From: JAUWVG01 sp964633715
GTDB taxonomy: Bacteria; Acidobacteriota; Aminicenantia; Aminicenantales; Aminicenantaceae
Length of the DNA: 64,000 nt
NCBI GenBank assembly: GCA_964633715.1
Contig: CAZWHQ010000005.1
Span: 1 to 64,000 of the forward strand
Direction: 5' to 3'
Shown: one piece after another, positions 7,817-15,446 of the stretch
Layout: each line of letters begins with the position of its first letter
Numbering within the stretch: the stretch's first letter is position 1
Program-made: the position numbers and the translations under genes
Notes under the pieces: model-generated
The model's database searches: none
Told to the model about the DNA's origin: nothing
What the model saw: only the letters and a program-made list of their open reading frames with translations

Positions 7817-8470
7817 ATGGAAAAAGGAAAACGGCGGCTAGGATTCCTCGGAACATTCATAACTGGAGCATTGATGTTCGCTTTTTTAATCAACGCTCCT
7901 TTGATCGCCAGCGAAAAAACCACTTATAACAATGAAGTTTTTTCAGCTGATATTTTACCGGAAACTGTAATTATCGATTCCGGTTTCACACCTCCTGCTT
8001 CCAACACAGCAATCGCTTCAATGGATATCAGTCTGGGGGAGACAAAAATCTCGTCAAATGACCGCTCTCTGACTCCTTCTCCACAAAAACTCAGCCTTCA
8101 AGCCTATTCCATTTCTTCACAAGATATTCCCTTCGATACCAAACAGAGAGGAAGTGCAGGATTCACGGCCGCCTTAGCATCCACAGTTTTTCTTCATGCA
8201 GCCGACTATTACACAACCGTAAATGCTTTGAAATTCAGCTCACTTGAAGAGGGCAATCCGTTCATGAAAAAAATTGCCAACAACCAGCTGCTCTATGGAG
8301 CCATTAAACTCGGTGTGGCAGGATTACAGATCACCCTTCTGAGAGGCCTCTACAAAAAGAACAAAACCCTGGCCTGGATTGTGGGGACAGCCATGAACGT
8401 TGGGCTCTCCTGCGTGGTCGCCAATAACTTCAGTAAAATTCAGAGGGCCAAAACTTGCCTTGGATATTAA
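7817..8470 (+). CDS. DUF5658-like membrane protein under sigma54 control
   Basis: A 217-aa protein of unknown function. An N-terminal hydrophobic segment (about residues 9-31) is followed by about 85 residues of Ser/Thr-rich, probably extracytoplasmic sequence. The C-terminal part is hydrophobic and carries ADYYTTVNAL then EEGNPFMKK. This is the D-x3-T plus E-x-NP signature I associate with DUF5658 membrane domains, followed by two further membrane segments (about 157-172 and 182-200). I chose the ATG at 7817 rather than the one at 7790: AAGGAG lies eight bases upstream of it, and the sigma54 promoter would start transcription at about 7788, leaving no leader for the earlier ATG. Expression should depend on the regulator encoded just upstream. 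Confidence 0.6.
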   Translation: MEKGKRRLGFLGTFITGALMFAFLINAPLIASEKTTYNNEVFSADILPETVIIDSGFTPPASNTAIASMDISLGETKISSNDRSLTPSPQKLSLQAYSISSQDIPFDTKQRGSAGFTAALASTVFLHAADYYTTVNALKFSSLEEGNPFMKKIANNQLLYGAIKLGVAGLQITLLRGLYKKNKTLAWIVGTAMNVGLSCVVANNFSKIQRAKTCLGY

Positions 8471-8480
8471 TGAACCCTGC

Positions 8481-9554
8481 TTAACGCGCTAATACGTCCT
8501 TAATATTCTCCAGCACTTCAGCCATAACTGAAGACTCTACATCCATTCCTAAACGAAAGTGTCTGGGGCTTTCAAACAGGCTCCCTGGCACAAGGGCCGT
8601 ATCAAAGTCTTCCCGCAGAATCCGCGCCAGTTCATCACCGGATAATCCGGTTTCAACCCGGGGAAAACAGATGATTCCTCCTGAAGGTTCAATCCAAGTT
8701 AAACGATTTTCACTCTCGATGAATCCTTTAATCAGGTTCACATTCCTGTGGATCCTCTCTGTTTTGCTCAGTTTAATTGAAGCTAACCGGTCAAACATCT
8801 TGGATGAAATCAATTCTCCGATAAATACGCCTTCCACGAGGCTGTAATCTAGAAAAATTTTCATTTTTGCCACAATGTCAGGAGGAGCAAGAATCCATCC
8901 GCAGCGAAGTCCGGCAAGGCCAAAAACCTTGGTTAAGCTCGAGATGACAATGATATTGTCTGCAAGATGAAAAGATGTCTGCCCGACATCTCCATTTAGG
9001 AATTCGAGATACACCTCATCGACAACCAAAAAAACACCCCTTTTTTTTGCGATCTCTGCCATATTTTTTAACATCGAAGGGGAGAGAGACACTCCACTCG
9101 GATTGTGGAGATTTGTTAAAAGGATAAATTTTACATTTTCAGTCAGATGTTTTTCGAGTTCATCGAGGTTAAAAATATACCCCTGTTCATATTTTCGATC
9201 CAGACGAATAATCCGCGCACCAAAAGCCTCTGCAACAGCCCAGAGAGGTTCATAGGCAGGCCTTTCAACAAGAACCTCATCTCCGTCTTTTAAAAGCAGG
9301 GCACAGACGAGAAATAGGGCATGAGACGCCCCCACAGCAAGCATCACATTGTCCTCGTGGACTTGATACGTTTTCGCAATCGCCTGAATGAGCGGGAGAT
9401 ACCCGTAAGAGTTTTCTCCAGAAATCTCCAGATCCTCGATATCTAAATCCAGTTCTTTGAGCGGCAGGTTCGATATGCCGCTGGGGCATAAATCGTATTG
9501 GGGATGCCCCCTTGTTTTCATCCATTCCATATATTTTATGGGTTTAAATTCCAT
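8481..9554 (-). CDS. Class I/II PLP-dependent aminotransferase
   Basis: A 357-aa fold-type I aminotransferase, slightly short for the family. Visible motifs: YGYLPLIQAIA near the N-terminus, the NLHNPSG stretch, VVDEVYLEF with the pyridine-contacting Asp, and the Schiff-base Lys in SSLTKVFGLAGLRCGW. The C-terminal substrate-binding Arg is probably in PRHFRLGM. I chose the ATG at 9552-9554 because GGGAGG lies four bases upstream; an upstream TTG in frame has no such signal. The gene is convergent with the DUF5658-like gene, with a 10-base gap. The substrate is not predictable; aspartate-, alanine- or aromatic-type activity are all possible. Confidence 0.8.
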   Translation of the reverse strand: MEFKPIKYMEWMKTRGHPQYDLCPSGISNLPLKELDLDIEDLEISGENSYGYLPLIQAIAKTYQVHEDNVMLAVGASHALFLVCALLLKDGDEVLVERPAYEPLWAVAEAFGARIIRLDRKYEQGYIFNLDELEKHLTENVKFILLTNLHNPSGVSLSPSMLKNMAEIAKKRGVFLVVDEVYLEFLNGDVGQTSFHLADNIIVISSLTKVFGLAGLRCGWILAPPDIVAKMKIFLDYSLVEGVFIGELISSKMFDRLASIKLSKTERIHRNVNLIKGFIESENRLTWIEPSGGIICFPRVETGLSGDELARILREDFDTALVPGSLFESPRHFRLGMDVESSVMAEVLENIKDVLAR

Positions 9555-9634
9555 AACGCCTCCCGATTTTTTCAATACATTTCAATTTCTAAGATTTATT
9601 TGGAATTGAGATATTTACCATCACATATTTTTTT

Positions 9635-9663
9635 TTGCCAATCAACTTATATATCAATATAAT
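9635..9663 (+). promoter_or_regulatory. Strong sigma70-type promoter of the LolA-like/M48 pair
   Basis: TTGCCA (9635-9640), 17 bases, TATAAT (9658-9663). The start would be near 9670, leaving a short leader that still holds GGAGG before the ATG at 9683. Confidence 0.6.
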
Positions 9664-9682
9664 AAATGGGGAGGAAGAAACA

Positions 9683-10411
9683 ATGAAAAAATCAATCATC
9701 CCGTGTGTCCTCATATTGGGGCTGCTCCTACTCCAGCCTTCCCAAACATTTGCTCAAACGGCTGAAGATATTCTTGAAAAAATGATCGACGCTCAAGGTG
9801 GACGCAGTGCTCTGGAAAAAATTCAGGACACTGTATTGACCGGATATATGGAGATGATTCAGATGGGATATGGAGGATCCCTCACCACTTACCTGAAGGA
9901 ACCCAACAAACTGCGATTGGATGCAACCGTCCAAGGCACGTTGATCACACAAACTTTTGATGGAGAAACAGGCTGGATGACAAATCCCATAACAGGGATG
10001 GTGGAAGAAATGCCATTGATTATAGCTGAGGATTTCGGACGAAGTGCCTTAGGAAACGATGCACTTCTGAATCCCGAGAGATACGGGATCACTTACACAT
10101 TAACAGGGAAAGAACTTCTGGAAGGCAGAGAATACTTCGCTCTCTCACAGAATTTTTCAGATGGATTCAAAGCCAGTCTCCTCATTGACACAAAGACTTA
10201 CCTTATGCACAAAACAAAAACAACTTCGATAAATGAGATAGGTGAAAAAATCGAAGTTGAAACAATTTTATCAAATTATAAAGACATAGATGGTATTCTC
10301 ATAGCCCATACGATTGTTACCTGGCAGGATGACGTTGAATTCATGAAAATGACAATCGATGAGGTGAAATTTAATACTGGATTGGACGACACGTGGTTCA
10401 AATTAAAATAA
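9683..10411 (+). CDS. Secreted LolA/outer-membrane-lipoprotein-sorting-like protein
   Basis: A 242-aa exported protein whose signal peptide ends near TFAQ-TAED. The mature part begins AEDILEKMIDAQGGR, followed by alternating beta segments (LTTYLKEPNKLRLD, TFDGETGWM, EGREYFAL). This is the half-barrel pattern of LolA-like proteins that carry lipids or lipoprotein acyl chains in the periplasm. I chose the ATG at 9683, with GGAGG eight to nine bases upstream, rather than an in-frame GTG/TTG-type start further up. Its stop lies 11 bases before the M48 peptidase, so the two are probably co-transcribed. The fold is inferred from pattern only; the exact role is unknown. Confidence 0.55.
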   Translation: MKKSIIPCVLILGLLLLQPSQTFAQTAEDILEKMIDAQGGRSALEKIQDTVLTGYMEMIQMGYGGSLTTYLKEPNKLRLDATVQGTLITQTFDGETGWMTNPITGMVEEMPLIIAEDFGRSALGNDALLNPERYGITYTLTGKELLEGREYFALSQNFSDGFKASLLIDTKTYLMHKTKTTSINEIGEKIEVETILSNYKDIDGILIAHTIVTWQDDVEFMKMTIDEVKFNTGLDDTWFKLK

Positions 10412-10422
10412 TGGAGAAGGTG

Positions 10423-11850
10423 ATGAAAAAATCTTTTGCAATAGTTCTTTGTTTAGTCTTTGTTTTTTTTATTTCTTGCTCTATAAATCCAGTGACTGGA
10501 AAAAAAGAAATCAGTCTGATTTCAGAACAGGGAGAAATAGCCCTCGGTGAAAACACAGACCAACAAGTCCGTGCGCAATTTGGTGTCTATCCAGATCCTG
10601 TTTTGAACAGATATGTTGAACGCATAGGAAATAATCTTGCACCTTTCACTCACCGCCCACATCTTACATATCATTTTGCGGTTCTCGACACCCCTGTGAT
10701 AAATGCCTTCGCTGCACCGGGCGGGTACATATATGTCACACGGGGAATCCTGGCCATGATGAATTCAGAAGCTGAACTGGCCGTTGTTCTCGGACATGAA
10801 TTAGGCCATGTTAACGCCCGTCACAGCGTCAGTAAAATGAGCCAACTGATCCTCGTTCAGCTCGGGCTGGTTGTAGGCAGTGCTATAAGTGAGGAATTTG
10901 CAAAATTTTCTGGTTTAGCCGGCATCGGGATTCAGCTTCTGTTCCTCAAGTTCAGCCGGGATGACGAACGAGAGGCCGATCAACTAGGTGTCGCCTATTC
11001 CCGAAGTGGGGGATACAATCCAGCTCAAATGATCAATTTTTTCTCATCCCTGCAGTCTCTAGGAGATCTTTCCGGAGGACACAGTTTGCCGGGATTTCTT
11101 TCCACTCATCCTTTGACCAGCGAACGCATAGAAAATACAAAAGCCTTGCTTCTTGAAAATGACAGCCACCTTCAATATGGACAAGCACCCTATTTCAGCC
11201 AAATCAACAATATGGTCTACGGAAGCGATCCCAGGCAGGGTTTTGTCGAAAACAATACATTCTACCACCCTCAAATGCGATTTAGCTTTATAATTCCCCA
11301 AGGGTGGACAGTCCAAAATACTCCTGCAAATGTCACCTTGGTCTCAAAGGACGGGAATGCAGCCGTTGTTCTGCTCGCTGAACAGACCAAAGATCAGATC
11401 AGGGATTATGCAAAGAAAAAGGCCAATTCCTTTGAAGGTCATACGCTGCACAATGAACGAAGCCAAACCATTAACGGCTTGGCCTCCTACCTCCAATCCC
11501 TTGACGTCCCTCAACAGGAGGGAGAAGACTTAAGAGTCATTTTGTCCTGCATAAGAAAAGGAGAGTATATCTATTCGTTTGCATCCTTGAGTACGGTCTC
11601 GAAATTCAGTAACTATGACTATACATTCGGAACGGTCGTTGGTTCTTTCCGTGAATTAACAAACAGGACCTATCTCAACAGACAGCCAACAAGGATTTCG
11701 GTTATCAAGGCAAATGGGAAACAAACGCTCCAATCCATATTTCAACGATCCGGGATGAAAAAAGATTTATGGCCACAATTTGCCATTATGAATGGAATGC
11801 AGTTGAATCAAAGGCCTGAGCCGGGTCAATCCATTAAAATTTTAAAATAG
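10423..11850 (+). CDS. Periplasmic M48 metallopeptidase lipoprotein with LysM-like tail (BepA-like)
   Basis: A 475-aa zinc peptidase. A lipoprotein signal peptide ends FFISC, with the lipidated Cys near residue 20. The catalytic HELGH motif follows VVLG, and the third zinc ligand is the Glu in DDEREADQLG. The middle third has no motif I recognise. The last 50 residues (TLQSIFQRSG..LNQRPEPGQSIKIL) look like a LysM-type domain, which would anchor the enzyme to peptidoglycan. BepA/LoiP-type proteins degrade misassembled outer-membrane proteins, which would suit this diderm. Start: ATG at 10423 with GGAGAAGG just upstream. Confidence 0.85.
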   Translation: MKKSFAIVLCLVFVFFISCSINPVTGKKEISLISEQGEIALGENTDQQVRAQFGVYPDPVLNRYVERIGNNLAPFTHRPHLTYHFAVLDTPVINAFAAPGGYIYVTRGILAMMNSEAELAVVLGHELGHVNARHSVSKMSQLILVQLGLVVGSAISEEFAKFSGLAGIGIQLLFLKFSRDDEREADQLGVAYSRSGGYNPAQMINFFSSLQSLGDLSGGHSLPGFLSTHPLTSERIENTKALLLENDSHLQYGQAPYFSQINNMVYGSDPRQGFVENNTFYHPQMRFSFIIPQGWTVQNTPANVTLVSKDGNAAVVLLAEQTKDQIRDYAKKKANSFEGHTLHNERSQTINGLASYLQSLDVPQQEGEDLRVILSCIRKGEYIYSFASLSTVSKFSNYDYTFGTVVGSFRELTNRTYLNRQPTRISVIKANGKQTLQSIFQRSGMKKDLWPQFAIMNGMQLNQRPEPGQSIKILK

Positions 11851-11859
11851 AAACGGAGG

Positions 11860-12774
11860 CTAAATCTCTGCTTCCTCCAAAACATTGCAGGCCAACTTCA
11901 AGGCCCTCATACCTTCTTCCCCAGTCACTTTTCTCATTTTGCCGTCACTCACACATCTAAAAAAGTTTTGGAGCTCCTTTTTTAATGGCTCTTCCTTTTT
12001 TATTTTCAGGGTTTTAATATCCGTTTGAGGGCCATCTAGAGGAAATACCTTTACTTCCTGATCAATATAGTCGATGGAATAATAAGAACTTTGTTCAAAA
12101 ATTCGCATTTTTCTCACCTTCCCCTGATGAACCCGGCTGGCTGTGAGGTTTGCCATACACCCGGAATTAAATTCCAGCCGGGCATTGGCAATATCGATTT
12201 TATCCGAGAGGACATGAATTCCTGACGACCGGATCGTTTTGACATCATCTTTGACCAATGCCGAGATAATATCCAGATCATGGATCATCAAATCCAAGAC
12301 AACATCAATATCCAGAGACCGTGCAGAAAATGAGCCCAGTCGTTGGACTTCAATAAATTTAGGTTCGGAAATTTCCTTCTCAATGGCTTCGACAGCCGGA
12401 TTAAATCGTTCCAGATGCCCGACTTGAAGGATGAGCCCACTTTTCTTTGCCTCAGCGACAAGATCTTCAGCTTCCTTGACAGTATCTGTCATGGGCTTTT
12501 CGACGAGTACGGATTTCCCCTCTTCCAGCAACTTCAAAGAGATGGCAAAGTGTTCTGAAGTTGGAGTAGAGACGATCCCTACATCGATTTCATCTAACAT
12601 ATCCTCAAATTTTTCAAAATATTTCACATTGTGCCGGTTTCCGATCTGCATAGCTCGTTTGAAATCGATATCGGCAACCCCCTTTAGTTCAGCCTCTTCC
12701 AAGTAAGAAAGGATACGCGCATGCTGTGTTCCCAAGTAGCCCACTCCGATAATGCCAACACGAATTTTATCCAT
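11860..12774 (-). CDS. Gfo/Idh/MocA-family oxidoreductase at the end of the lipid A operon
   Basis: A 304-aa NAD(P)-dependent dehydrogenase. Its Rossmann motif is GIIGVGYLGTQHAR, and the family's EKPM motif with its catalytic Lys lies near residue 93. A GHLERFNPAV segment precedes the C-terminal domain. Its start overlaps the lpxI stop by 8 bases, so it is translated with lpxI. Gfo/Idh enzymes beside lpx genes can be GnnA, which oxidises UDP-GlcNAc at C3 to make the diamino sugar of amide-linked lipid A. The partner aminotransferase gnnB is not in the window, so this is only a hypothesis. Confidence 0.8.
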   Translation of the reverse strand: MDKIRVGIIGVGYLGTQHARILSYLEEAELKGVADIDFKRAMQIGNRHNVKYFEKFEDMLDEIDVGIVSTPTSEHFAISLKLLEEGKSVLVEKPMTDTVKEAEDLVAEAKKSGLILQVGHLERFNPAVEAIEKEISEPKFIEVQRLGSFSARSLDIDVVLDLMIHDLDIISALVKDDVKTIRSSGIHVLSDKIDIANARLEFNSGCMANLTASRVHQGKVRKMRIFEQSSYYSIDYIDQEVKVFPLDGPQTDIKTLKIKKEEPLKKELQNFFRCVSDGKMRKVTGEEGMRALKLACNVLEEAEI

Positions 12775-13618
12775 CGTCCCTTCTCCAGTCTTGTTTCAAT
12801 CCAAGCCCTTCACCTTTTCGCACGAGAACAGTTATTCCGTTTGCATCAGCAAGAGACAGGGCCTCTTCTTTTTGAAAAAAGGCGACAGTGTCTGCCTCCA
12901 GACATAGCGCAACACTCTTTGCGCCAACAAGTTCCCTAACCGTTGAAAGACCTACAGCCGGCATATCGATACGCGGATCCTGCCTTGACCGGCTGAGCTT
13001 GATCACCACGGTTCCTGGCCCTGCCAGCTCTCCTCCACGTCTGATGGCGGCATCCGTCCCCTCCATGCCTTCCACAGCAACAACAGCTTTATCTTTTAAA
13101 ACAAGAGTTTGTCCTATATCCAGGTCAGCTAAAACTCTGGCTTTCTCCCAGCCAAAATTTATGTCTTTCTCAATTTGAGGTGACGGTTTCTTTTTTGACA
13201 AAACTCCCTCTTCGATAAATAGGGAAGATAAGAATTGAGTGGGATCTAAAACCGTAATTCCTCTCTTTGAGAGATAGTCTATTGCCAAGCTTATCAGAGA
13301 TGTGGGACTCTTGTCCTCAGCTTGTGAAAGAATATCGAAAAGAAGGACATTAAAACCTTGTTCCTTATAGATTCTCCGATGGTCGATTTTTCCAGCAAAA
13401 AGAACTTCATGGATGTCTTCTTGTTTAAAATACTTTATAATATCCTCAACTTGACCCATCTTGAACCACTGGAATTTTTCAATTGAATCAGCAAGAGAAT
13501 CCTCGGCATCACCCTCTATACCGGCAACCAAACTGAAGTACCCTTTTTTTTGAACTTCTTTAAAAATGAACGAAGGGACTTCACCGGAACCAGCGATTAT
13601 TCCAAGTCTTTTCCCCAT
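12767..13618 (-). CDS. lpxI: UDP-2,3-diacylglucosamine pyrophosphatase LpxI
   Basis: A 283-aa LpxI-family (formerly DUF1009) protein. It hydrolyses UDP-2,3-diacylglucosamine to lipid X plus UMP in lipid A synthesis, replacing LpxH. Features: the N-terminal LGIIAGSGEVP nucleotide loop, AGKIDHRRIY, and the C-terminal metal and catalytic region SRSRQDPRIDMPAVGLST, with the expected Asp. Length is typical. The start lies inside lpxA (22-bp overlap) and the end overlaps the Gfo/Idh gene by 8 bp. LpxI suits a non-enterobacterial diderm. Confidence 0.93.
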   Translation of the reverse strand: MGKRLGIIAGSGEVPSFIFKEVQKKGYFSLVAGIEGDAEDSLADSIEKFQWFKMGQVEDIIKYFKQEDIHEVLFAGKIDHRRIYKEQGFNVLLFDILSQAEDKSPTSLISLAIDYLSKRGITVLDPTQFLSSLFIEEGVLSKKKPSPQIEKDINFGWEKARVLADLDIGQTLVLKDKAVVAVEGMEGTDAAIRRGGELAGPGTVVIKLSRSRQDPRIDMPAVGLSTVRELVGAKSVALCLEADTVAFFQKEEALSLADANGITVLVRKGEGLGLKQDWRRDDG

Positions 13619-14421
13619 TGTTTTTCTGTCTTTTTAACAATTCCTCTTTTTGATGACTGGATAAAATCAAAAATGACATCCCTGTCTTCACCCTGAGGAA
13701 ACTCATTTTTAATTCTATCCAAGGCCTGATGCGTGTTTAAATTTGAGTTAAAAATTAGGTTTAACATACCCTTGAGCATACGGATTCTATCGCGGGAATA
13801 TCCCTTTCGACGCAGACCCAGGGCATTCAGCCCGTAATACAGGGGTGGCCGCGCACCTGCCACTCTGCAAAAGGGAAGCACATCTTGTGTGATTATCGAC
13901 CCTCCTCCGATAAACGCATGGATTCCTATGTGGCAAAATTGATGGACTGCGGAAATCGCCCCAACCTGGACATAGTCATCGACTAAAACGTGTCCGCCGA
14001 GAGTTGCACCATTGATTAAAATCGTTTCATTCCCTACCAAACAATCATGCGCAACATGTGAATAGGCCATAAAGTAATTATCACACCCAATTACAGTCTT
14101 TTTTTTACCGTTTACAGTCCCGCGATGGACCGTGACATTTTCACGAAAAGTGTTCCTATCGCCGATTCTGACAGAGGTCTCGTCTCCTTTATAAGACAAG
14201 TCCTGGGGATACGTCCCAATAGTGCAGAAAGGATAAATATGGTTGTCCTCTCCAATATGAGTTTGCCCTTCAATATAGACATGGGCACCTATCCTCGTGT
14301 TTTGAGCCACTGAAACATTTTCCCCTATAAATGAAAAAGGCCCTATCTGGACGTTGTTTCCTATTTTTGCCTGAGGATGGACAATAGCAGAGGGATGTTG
14401 AAGAATCCCATTCTTACTCAT
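13597..14421 (-). CDS. lpxA: UDP-N-acetylglucosamine O-acyltransferase LpxA
   Basis: A 274-aa left-handed beta-helix acyltransferase that performs the first step of lipid A synthesis, transferring a hydroxyacyl chain from ACP to UDP-GlcNAc (or its 3-amino form). Hexapeptide repeats run through residues 8-180. The catalytic His is in YSHVAHDC. The C-terminal helical region includes GLNALGLRRKGYS, typical of LpxA. At the segment that sets acyl-chain length in E. coli (around Gly173), this protein reads VAGARPPLYYG, so chain length may differ. Its start overlaps the end of fabZ by 8 bases. Confidence 0.93.
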   Translation of the reverse strand: MSKNGILQHPSAIVHPQAKIGNNVQIGPFSFIGENVSVAQNTRIGAHVYIEGQTHIGEDNHIYPFCTIGTYPQDLSYKGDETSVRIGDRNTFRENVTVHRGTVNGKKKTVIGCDNYFMAYSHVAHDCLVGNETILINGATLGGHVLVDDYVQVGAISAVHQFCHIGIHAFIGGGSIITQDVLPFCRVAGARPPLYYGLNALGLRRKGYSRDRIRMLKGMLNLIFNSNLNTHQALDRIKNEFPQGEDRDVIFDFIQSSKRGIVKKTEKQWGKDLE

Positions 14422-14893
14422 TCACTCTCTCGATATCCGCCAGAGAGGCAACAATTTCACATTCAGCGACAAGTTCTCCTTCGACCAGTGCTTTACCTTT
14501 GTAATGACAGAATCGATTTTTAAGCCTGAGCATTTCAATTTCGAACCGCAGTTGATCCCCTGGAACTACAGGTTTTCTGAATTTTGCCTTATCGACCTTG
14601 CTCAAAAAAAATATCTTTTTTTCCGGATCAGAGATAGAATTACAGATCAGAATACCACCAGCTTGGGCGACAGCTTCCAGGATGAGAACACCTGGCATGA
14701 CTCTTAATTCAGGAAAATGACCTTGAAAAAACTCCTCATTATACGTGACATTTTTGATAGCCACCAACGATTTCCCTTCCTTCATTTCCAGCACTCTATC
14801 CACAAGGAGAAAGGGGTACCTGTGAGGCAGGATTTTAAGGATTTTTTCTATATCGAGAAATCCAAAATTATTTTGAGGCTTTTGAGGCATCAT
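14414..14893 (-). CDS. fabZ: 3-hydroxyacyl-ACP dehydratase FabZ
   Basis: A 159-aa hotdog-fold dehydratase of type II fatty acid synthesis. It competes with LpxA for hydroxyacyl-ACP, which explains the pairing. The catalytic His is in FFQGHFPE and the acidic residue in PGVLILEAVAQAGG. LPHRYPFLLVDRV is the usual N-terminal block. Two ATG codons in tandem (14891-14893 and 14888-14890) can start it. The start lies 26 bases inside ompH, so translation is probably coupled. Confidence 0.94.
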   Translation of the reverse strand: MMPQKPQNNFGFLDIEKILKILPHRYPFLLVDRVLEMKEGKSLVAIKNVTYNEEFFQGHFPELRVMPGVLILEAVAQAGGILICNSISDPEKKIFFLSKVDKAKFRKPVVPGDQLRFEIEMLRLKNRFCHYKGKALVEGELVAECEIVASLADIERVNE

Positions 14894-15401
14894 ATTTCTG
14901 AATGATTTCTGCTGTTATATCAGTCACCGGATTGAAATAAATGGCACCACTCCGTTCAAGATCGAATATGAGATCCAGGTTCTTTTCCTTCCCAACAGCC
15001 TCTATAATTGGCAGAAGTTCGGATTGAATCCGATTGAAGAGCCTTTGAGTCAACTCGTTCATTTCACTTACCTGGTCCTCAGCAAACCGTGTTCTCTCCT
15101 TTCTCTTCCTTTCCAAATCGGCCTGCATACTCATCAATGCTTCCTGAGTTAAGGTCAATCGCTGTGTATTGAGCCTTGTCTCCAGAACCCGGATATCCTC
15201 ATCCATCTTTGCGATATCAGCTTGTGCCTTAGAATCTTTGCTTTGGAGTTGAGCCATTACTTTTTTTCCCTCAGCAGATTTCTGCAGAACCTCATTGGAA
15301 TTGACAACCGCTATCTTAAGCGTTTGTTGTGCAAACCCAGCAGAAACCAACACGGTCACAAAAAGTGTTAGAACGATTCCTTTTCTTGCGCTTCTTATCA
15401 T
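14868..15401 (-). CDS. OmpH/Skp-family periplasmic chaperone
   Basis: A 177-aa exported protein; the signal peptide ends SAGFAQ. Mature residues 28-40 (LKIAVVNSNEVLQ) form the conserved N-terminal strand. Residues 45-125 are a charged coiled coil, which forms the tentacles that hold unfolded outer-membrane proteins. The C-terminal part returns to the body (ILDLIFDLERSGAIYFNP-like). Start: GAGGAGG seven bases upstream. It lies between bamA and fabZ, the classical bam-skp-lpx arrangement. Confidence 0.88.
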   Translation of the reverse strand: MIRSARKGIVLTLFVTVLVSAGFAQQTLKIAVVNSNEVLQKSAEGKKVMAQLQSKDSKAQADIAKMDEDIRVLETRLNTQRLTLTQEALMSMQADLERKRKERTRFAEDQVSEMNELTQRLFNRIQSELLPIIEAVGKEKNLDLIFDLERSGAIYFNPVTDITAEIIQKYDASKASK

Positions 15402-15446
15402 CTGTTTTCCTCCTCTTTATGAATTATCTAAAATTCAATTGGGCAA

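Noticed and set aside
11851..11885. GGAGG...CCTCC hairpin at the M48/Gfo convergence as a terminator
   Set aside because: Long loop, short stem, inside the Gfo coding end, no T-run.
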